From positions 1-10,736 of the forward strand of contig JAPLPC010000203.1 of the NCBI GenBank assembly GCA_026400425.1: a DNA stretch of 10,736 nt, written 5' to 3'. Shown here in pieces: positions 6,723-10,736 of this stretch. Under the pieces are notes generated by a model. That model made no database searches, was not told where the DNA came from, and saw only the letters and a program-made list of their open reading frames with translations. This DNA is from Hyphomicrobiales bacterium (GTDB lineage: Bacteria; Pseudomonadota; Alphaproteobacteria; Rhizobiales; Xanthobacteraceae). Position numbers and translations under genes: made by a program. Each line of letters starts with the position of its first letter. The first letter of the stretch is position 1.

Positions 6723-6914
6723 CCGCGATCGCGACGTGCACATCGCCACGAGAGTGCCTGGCGTCGGAGGCTAAGGCTCAGGAGCGAAGATGGCAGCCTG
6801 CGCGTCTCCTTGGTAACCATCGAAGCCCGTAAGGCAACCCACGCCGCCGCCTGCCGACGAGAGACGCCTTCACGATTCGCCTGTCCGACCGCCAGTATTC
6901 GAAAGCAGACATGA
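6719..6914 (+). pseudogene. Possible remnant of a gene between arsR2 and acr3 (unidentified)
   Basis: The ATGA at 6719-6722 couples the arsR2 stop to a frame reading MTAIATCTSPRECL that stops after 37 codons at 6832. A different frame stays open after the arsR2 stop and ends in an ATGA overlap with acr3 (ATG 6911, TGA 6912-6914), its last residues reading ASIRKQT. Two ATGA junctions flanking 190 bases are what would remain if a coupled gene had lost its middle with a frameshift. In related operons a second arsC often sits here, but no conserved motif of it survives, so the identity is not known. The alternative is plain intergenic DNA with chance overlaps. Confidence 0.25.
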
Positions 6915-7861
6915 GCATCTTCGAACGATACCTGACCCTTTGGGTCGTCCTATGCATCGTCGTCGGCGTAGCGCTGGGACATGCCTTGCCGGGAGTGTTT
7001 TCGGCGGTCGCCGGCGCGGAAGTCGCGAAAGTCAACCTACCGGTCGCAGTCTTGATCTGGCTCATGATCGTTCCGATGTTGTTGAAGATCGATTTCGGCG
7101 CGCTGGGCAAGATTACGGAGCATGCCCGCGGCGTGGGCGTGACGCTTTTCATCAACTGGGCCGTGAAGCCTTTCTCGATGGCCGTGCTGGGCACGTTCTT
7201 TCTTGCCCACGTGTTCGCTCCGCTGCTGCCGGGCGACCAGATCCCCTCCTATATCGCCGGATTGATCCTGCTCGCGGCTGCGCCCTGCACTGCGATGGTG
7301 TTCGTCTGGTCCAACCTCGTCGGCGGCGATCCCAACTACACGCTCGGACAGGTCGCGCTCAACGACGTGCTGATGATCTTCCTGTTCGCTCCCATCGTCG
7401 GGCTGCTGCTCGGCGTCGCTTCGGTGTCGGTGCCATGGGCGACGCTTCTGCTTTCGGTCGCGCTCTACATCATCGTCCCGGTGATCGTTGCCCAACTTTG
7501 GCGCCGCGCGCTGCTCGCGTCGGGACAGGTCGCGTTCGACCGGACCATGGCGCGCTTGCAGCCCATCCAGGTGTATTTTAACGCCGGCCTGGCCTACGTG
7601 CTGAGCCGATATCTCGGCGTGGCGTGGTGCGTCGCGGCGCCCGCGGCGCTGATCGGCGCGAGTAACTTCTTCGAACTCGCCGTCGCCGCCGCGATCAGCC
7701 TGTTCGGCCTCAACTCAGGCGCCGCGCTCGCCACCGTCGTGGGCGTGCTTGTCGAGGTTCCGGTAATGCTCACCGTCGTGAAGATCGTGACCGCATCGAA
7801 GGGTTGGTACGAAGCCGGAGTCGAGCCCGCCGACGGCGGGAAAGTGGAGCTGCGTCGATGA
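6911..7861 (+). CDS. acr3: Arsenite efflux permease ACR3, with apparent in-frame internal deletion
   Basis: ACR3 exports As(III) across the inner membrane. The 316-residue product shows the family landmarks: LPVAVLIWLMIVPMLLKIDF (43-62), GVTLFINWAVKPFSM (76-90), APCTAMVFVWSN with essential-type C126, QVALNDVLMIF (147-157), ALIGASNFFELAVAAAI (246-262) and VVGVLVEVPVML with E282. Typical ACR3 proteins have about 345-360 residues and ten helices. Here MARLQP (213-218) runs directly into IQVYFNAGLAY; the usual helix of the LLLTLVLLFGFQ type and the start of the next helix are absent, about 38-40 residues. The frame is kept. Losing an odd helix should invert or misfold the remaining part including E282, so transport is doubtful. 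It overlaps arsC by four bases (ATGA). No strong ribosome site is visible. Confidence 0.92.
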   Translation: MSIFERYLTLWVVLCIVVGVALGHALPGVFSAVAGAEVAKVNLPVAVLIWLMIVPMLLKIDFGALGKITEHARGVGVTLFINWAVKPFSMAVLGTFFLAHVFAPLLPGDQIPSYIAGLILLAAAPCTAMVFVWSNLVGGDPNYTLGQVALNDVLMIFLFAPIVGLLLGVASVSVPWATLLLSVALYIIVPVIVAQLWRRALLASGQVAFDRTMARLQPIQVYFNAGLAYVLSRYLGVAWCVAAPAALIGASNFFELAVAAAISLFGLNSGAALATVVGVLVEVPVMLTVVKIVTASKGWYEAGVEPADGGKVELRR

Positions 7862-8256
7862 CGATCACCATCTATCACAATCCGGACTGCGGCACCTCCC
7901 GCAACACCCTTGCGATGATCCGGCAGAGCGGCGTCGAGCCGGTCGTGATCGAGTATCTCGAGAACCCGCCGACGCGCGAGCGCCTCGAGGAACTGATCGC
8001 CGCAATGGGCATCTCGGTCCGCGCCCTGCTCCGTCAGAAAGGCACCCCCTACGCCGAACTGGGTCTCGGCGACGAGAGCCTGCCGGACGAGGCCCTGCTC
8101 GATGCGATGATGGCGCATCCCATCCTCATCAACCGCCCGATCGTCGTTTCTCCGGCCGGGGTGCGACTGTGCCGGCCCTCCGAGCAGGTCTCGCACCTGC
8201 TGCCGACGAAAATCGGCCGTTTCGTCAAGGAGGACGGTGTAGTTGTCGAAGCCTGA
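7858..8256 (+). CDS. arsC: Glutaredoxin-dependent arsenate reductase ArsC
   Basis: ArsC reduces arsenate to arsenite in the cytoplasm with glutaredoxin and glutathione, supplying the substrate for the ACR3 pump. The 132-residue protein has the active-site loop NPDCGTSRNTL with C11 and three arginines at R59 (LLRQKGTPY), R93 (INRPIV) and R106 (RLCRPSE), equivalent to R60, R94 and R107 of the plasmid R773 enzyme. This identifies the ArsC/Spx thioredoxin-fold class rather than the low-molecular-weight phosphatase class. The start at 7858 overlaps the acr3 stop as ATGA; an upstream in-frame start would add only arginine-rich, non-conserved residues. The length is slightly under the usual 138-141 because of a shorter C-terminus, with no lost motif. 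Confidence 0.96.
   Translation: MTITIYHNPDCGTSRNTLAMIRQSGVEPVVIEYLENPPTRERLEELIAAMGISVRALLRQKGTPYAELGLGDESLPDEALLDAMMAHPILINRPIVVSPAGVRLCRPSEQVSHLLPTKIGRFVKEDGVVVEA
8227..8233 (+). promoter_or_regulatory. Strong Shine-Dalgarno site for the arsH TTG start
   Basis: AAGGAGG lies inside the arsC coding sequence nine bases before TTG 8243. The only nearby GTG in the frame is followed at once by TAG, and no ATG starts the conserved N-terminus, so this site decides the arsH start. Confidence 0.75.
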
Positions 8257-8959
8257 CCTACCCAACATTGCCGAAGAGGTTTTCGCGGTGCCCGCGCAGG
8301 GCGAGCTCCGGGCGAGCCCCGCCACGCACCCGCCCCGCATCCTTCTCCTGTACGGATCGTTGCGCGAGCGGTCTTTCAGCCGTTTCGCGACGGAGGAGGC
8401 CGCGAGGTTGCTGCAACGTTTCGGCGCGGAGACCCGCGTCTTCGATCCGACGGGGCTGCCGCTTCCGGACGGCGCTCCGGCCGATCACCCGAAAGTTCAG
8501 GAACTACGTGATTTCTCGACCTGGTCCGAAGGGCAGATGTGGTGCAGTCCCGAGCGGCACGGCGCGATGACGGGCATTATGAAGGCTCAGATCGACTGGA
8601 TCCCGCTTTCCATGGGCGCCGTCCGTCCTACTCAGGGGAAGACGTTGGCCGTCATGCAAGTCAGCGGCGGTTCGCAATCGTTCAATGCGGTGAACCAGCT
8701 CAGGGTGCTCGGCCGGTGGATGAGGATGATTACGATCCCCAACCAGTCCTCGGTCGCCAAGGCGTACGAACAATTCGACGACGAGGGCCGAATGAAGCCG
8801 TCGCCGTACTACGACCGCATCGTCGATGTTGCGGAAGAGCTGGTAAAGTTTACTCTGCTGACGCGAGACGTTTCGGCCTATCTGACGGACCGGTACAGCG
8901 AGCGCAAGGAGTCCGCCGAGAAGGTCTCGGAGCGCCTGAGGCTGCAAGAGGCCCTTTGA
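8243..8959 (+). CDS. arsH: ArsH NADPH-dependent FMN reductase / organoarsenical oxidase
   Basis: ArsH is a flavodoxin-like NADPH:FMN oxidoreductase that oxidises trivalent organoarsenicals to less toxic pentavalent forms in the cytoplasm. The 238-residue protein has the FMN phosphate-binding loop GSLRERSFS (38-46), then SPERHGAMTGIMKAQIDWIP (102-121), VRPTQGKTLAVMQVSGGSQS (127-146) and WMRMITIPNQSS (159-170), all ArsH hallmarks, and appears complete. The start is a TTG at 8243, unusual but supported by AAGGAGG at 8227-8233 with a nine-base spacer. It overlaps the end of arsC by 14 bases in a different frame, so translation is probably coupled. It is the last gene of the arsR-acr3-arsC-arsH unit; a 104-base gap follows. 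Confidence 0.95.
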   Translation: MSKPDLPNIAEEVFAVPAQGELRASPATHPPRILLLYGSLRERSFSRFATEEAARLLQRFGAETRVFDPTGLPLPDGAPADHPKVQELRDFSTWSEGQMWCSPERHGAMTGIMKAQIDWIPLSMGAVRPTQGKTLAVMQVSGGSQSFNAVNQLRVLGRWMRMITIPNQSSVAKAYEQFDDEGRMKPSPYYDRIVDVAEELVKFTLLTRDVSAYLTDRYSERKESAEKVSERLRLQEAL

Positions 8960-9063
8960 GACCGGAACGATTGGTATAGAGTTGAGCTCACGACCGGCGT
9001 CGCTTTGCGCGGCGGAACAAGGTATTTCGACAAAAAAAACATATAGACACGCGCTTTAGGCAA
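8960..9063 (+). other. Gap between arsH and the AioX-like gene
   Basis: This 104-base gap ends in an AT-rich stretch (eight A residues at 9032-9039, then CATATAG) inside otherwise GC-rich DNA, which suggests a promoter for the sensor genes. No well-spaced -35/-10 pair and no T-run hairpin terminator was found, so whether aioX is read from its own promoter or through from arsH is open. Confidence 0.35.
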
Positions 9064-9981
9064 ATGGCCAAGGGAGGCGCGGTCGGACAGGAGTGCGAGT
9101 TGTCGTATTCTCCGGACCCGAGACCAAGTCGGCGACGCATGCTGTCCTTGTGCGGTGCGTCGCTTGTGTCCGCGCATTTCGCCGCACCGGCGATCGGCAA
9201 GACGGCCGTCATCCAGTTCGGCCTGACGCCCGTCTTCCTTACGTCGAACCTCGAGCTGCTTGGCCGCTTGCAATCCTACCTGCAACGCAGCACGGGATGC
9301 GCCATCCGATTGGTGAACCGCCGCACATATCAGGAAGTGACAGCGCTTCTCACGTCGGGACAGATCGACGGCGCATGGATCTGCGGCTACCCCTTCGTCA
9401 GCCACCGCTCGGAGCTGCAGCTTCTCGCGGTTCCGTCCTGGCACGAACGTCCGCTCTACCGCGCTCTCACCATATGCGACGTCGATCGGAGGACATCGGA
9501 CATCATGTCGCTTCGCGGCGACATTCATGCCTTCTCCGATCCCGATTCTAATTCCGGATACCTGGTCACGAAGGCGGAGCTCGTCTCCCGCGGTCTTCGT
9601 CCGGATTCGTTTTTTGCGAAGACGCTGTTCACATACGGGCACCGGGACGTCATCCGCGCTGTCGCGGCCGGGCTCGCACAATCCGGGTCCGTCGACGGAT
9701 ACGTCTACGACGTGGTGTCGAACCTCGAACCGGCCATGACCGCGCGGACGCGCGTCGTGTCTGCTTCCGAGTGGCTAGGTTTCCCTCCGATCGCCGCTCC
9801 GAGAGTGCCGCCGAACCCGGATATGACCCCGCTTCTGAAGGCCGCGCTGCTGACGATGCATGAGGCCGAAGATGGGCGCGCCGTGCTTGAGATGCTTCAG
9901 TTGGACAAATTCGTGGTCGAGGCCCCGTCCCTGTTCGATCCCATCGCAGTCAAGGCGGCGCTCGTCGCCGCGGCGGGTTAG
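9064..9981 (+). CDS. aioX: AioX-like periplasmic oxyanion-binding protein (PhnD family)
   Basis: AioX is a periplasmic As(III)-binding member of the PhnD fold that signals to the AioS sensor kinase to switch on arsenite oxidase. The 305-residue protein has an N-terminal SRRRMLSLCGASLVSAHFAA export signal (22-41, possibly Tat-like), the pocket segment GQIDGAWICGYPFVS with C107, equivalent by context to the essential Cys108 of Agrobacterium AioX, and SDPDSNSGYLV (158-168) where transporters have STSG. It has no permease or ATPase beside it but a sensor kinase four bases downstream, which supports sensing rather than uptake. Two starts compete: ATG 9064 with a weak AGG, and TTG 9100 with AGGAG (9089-9093) six bases upstream, which would shorten it by 12 residues. 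The ligand could instead be phosphite or phosphate. Confidence 0.82.
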   Translation: MAKGGAVGQECELSYSPDPRPSRRRMLSLCGASLVSAHFAAPAIGKTAVIQFGLTPVFLTSNLELLGRLQSYLQRSTGCAIRLVNRRTYQEVTALLTSGQIDGAWICGYPFVSHRSELQLLAVPSWHERPLYRALTICDVDRRTSDIMSLRGDIHAFSDPDSNSGYLVTKAELVSRGLRPDSFFAKTLFTYGHRDVIRAVAAGLAQSGSVDGYVYDVVSNLEPAMTARTRVVSASEWLGFPPIAAPRVPPNPDMTPLLKAALLTMHEAEDGRAVLEMLQLDKFVVEAPSLFDPIAVKAALVAAAG

Positions 9982-9985
9982 CGGC

Positions 9986-10736
9986 ATGAAAGGCTTCCCC
10001 GGCAGCGCACGGGTGTTGCCCCTGACGGCGAAGGTGCCGCTTGCCGTTGCGGCCCTGATGGTCGTCGTCGGCGCCCTGCTTTCGCATCAAGTGATCAGCA
10101 AGCTCGGCGAGCGGCAGGTCAAGGCGCTTGAAGACCTGTCGCGCAGCTATCTCGACGGATTGGCATCGGCCATCGGCCCCTCGGTGCTGCGCGAAGACAA
10201 CTGGGAGGTCTTCGACGCGATTGAGCGGGCCCAGGCCGGATACCGAACCCTCCGCCCCATCGAGACCGTCGTGACCAATTCCGACGACCGGGTGATCGCG
10301 GCTTCGGATCCGCGGCGGCACCCCATCGGGGCGACGTACGACGGACGAAATCAGGCGGGCCGGATCGGCTACGATCCGGGAGGCGAAGAGGCCGGGGTGT
10401 CGCGGGCCCTCGCCTATCCGGGGCGCACCGCCGGAACGATCTACGCGCGGTTCGACACGCGGCATCTGGCGAGTGAGAGGCGCAGCGTGACCATCGCGCT
10501 CGCGTTGACGAATGGGCTTCTGGTCCTGGCATTGGCGTCGGCCGGGTGGCTGCTGACGCGGAGGATGCTGGAGCCGGTCAGAATTCTTTCGGACCATCTC
10601 GGAGCGGCGAAACTTTCGGCCGCGGAGATTCCCGAAGACACGGTCGCGGGCGCGCACGGCGAGTTCGGCGACCTCTTCCGGTCGTACAACGAGCTCGTCC
10701 GATCCATGCACCAAAGGGAGGACCTCGCGCGACGTC
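9986..10736 (+). CDS. aioS: AioS-like sensor histidine kinase, N-terminal part (runs off window)
   Basis: The open frame from ATG 9986 gives 250 residues without a stop at the window end. Seen: a first membrane helix near residues 14-33, a periplasmic domain of about 130 residues, a second helix near 167-189 (ALALTNGLLVLALASAGWLL), and a HAMP-like linker from TRRMLEPVRI onward with FGDLFRSYNELVRSM. The histidine and ATPase domains would follow beyond the edge. It starts four bases after the AioX-like gene, so the pair is co-transcribed and the binding protein probably loads the periplasmic domain. AioS is inferred from this pairing; without the kinase core, another membrane-bound sensor cannot be excluded. 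Confidence 0.8.
   Translation, partial: MKGFPGSARVLPLTAKVPLAVAALMVVVGALLSHQVISKLGERQVKALEDLSRSYLDGLASAIGPSVLREDNWEVFDAIERAQAGYRTLRPIETVVTNSDDRVIAASDPRRHPIGATYDGRNQAGRIGYDPGGEEAGVSRALAYPGRTAGTIYARFDTRHLASERRSVTIALALTNGLLVLALASAGWLLTRRMLEPVRILSDHLGAAKLSAAEIPEDTVAGAHGEFGDLFRSYNELVRSMHQREDLARR

Noticed and set aside
7037..7495. Minus-strand open frame opposite acr3
   Set aside because: Histidine/aspartate/arginine-rich antisense shadow of a strongly recognisable membrane protein, with no ribosome site or homology.
8968..8990. Sigma-54-like element (TTGGTATAGAGTTGAGC) before the AioX-like gene
   Set aside because: The GG and GC dinucleotides are one base too far apart and the core deviates from TGGCAC-N5-TTGC, so it does not meet the strict spacing.
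1..10736. Insertion sequences, CRISPR arrays, tRNA genes or attachment sites
   Set aside because: No transposase, no regularly spaced repeats, no tRNA-like cloverleaf and no long terminal repeats were recognised, despite the island-like gene content.

Overview
The window is GC-rich, densely packed bacterial DNA. Codon use and protein similarity suggest an alphaproteobacterium (Hyphomicrobiales/Agrobacterium-like), but no marker gene fixes the taxon. It reads as an arsenic-phosphorus island of three blocks.

Block 1 (1-1716, minus strand) holds an ArsR-type repressor and, after it, an ars-associated FAD/NAD(P)H monooxygenase-like flavoprotein with a cysteine-rich tail that runs off the left edge. 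Two near-identical CTAG-centred boxes precede the two genes.

Block 2 (1872-6184, minus strand) is a phosphite uptake and oxidation operon in the order ptxA-ptxB-ptxC-ptxD-ptxE: ABC ATPase, binding protein, permease, NAD-dependent phosphite dehydrogenase and LysR regulator. A PHO-box-like 7-4-7 direct repeat lies upstream of ptxA. ptxD looks complete with its catalytic residues. ptxB and ptxE are each broken by what looks like a small internal deletion with frameshift.

Block 3 (6351-10736, plus strand) diverges from ptxA: arsR, a short decayed stretch, acr3, arsC and arsH, then an AioX-like PhnD-family binding protein with the essential-type cysteine and the start of an AioS-like sensor kinase cut by the right edge. 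The acr3 product is about 40 residues short and appears to lack one membrane helix plus part of the next.

Together the genes would exclude arsenic (arsenate reduction, arsenite efflux, organoarsenical oxidation), sense arsenite or a related oxyanion, and scavenge reduced phosphorus when phosphate is scarce. The repeated small deletions (ptxB, ptxE, acr3, perhaps a gene between arsR and acr3) are the most unusual aspect. They mean either a decaying island or a flawed assembly, and raw reads would decide.
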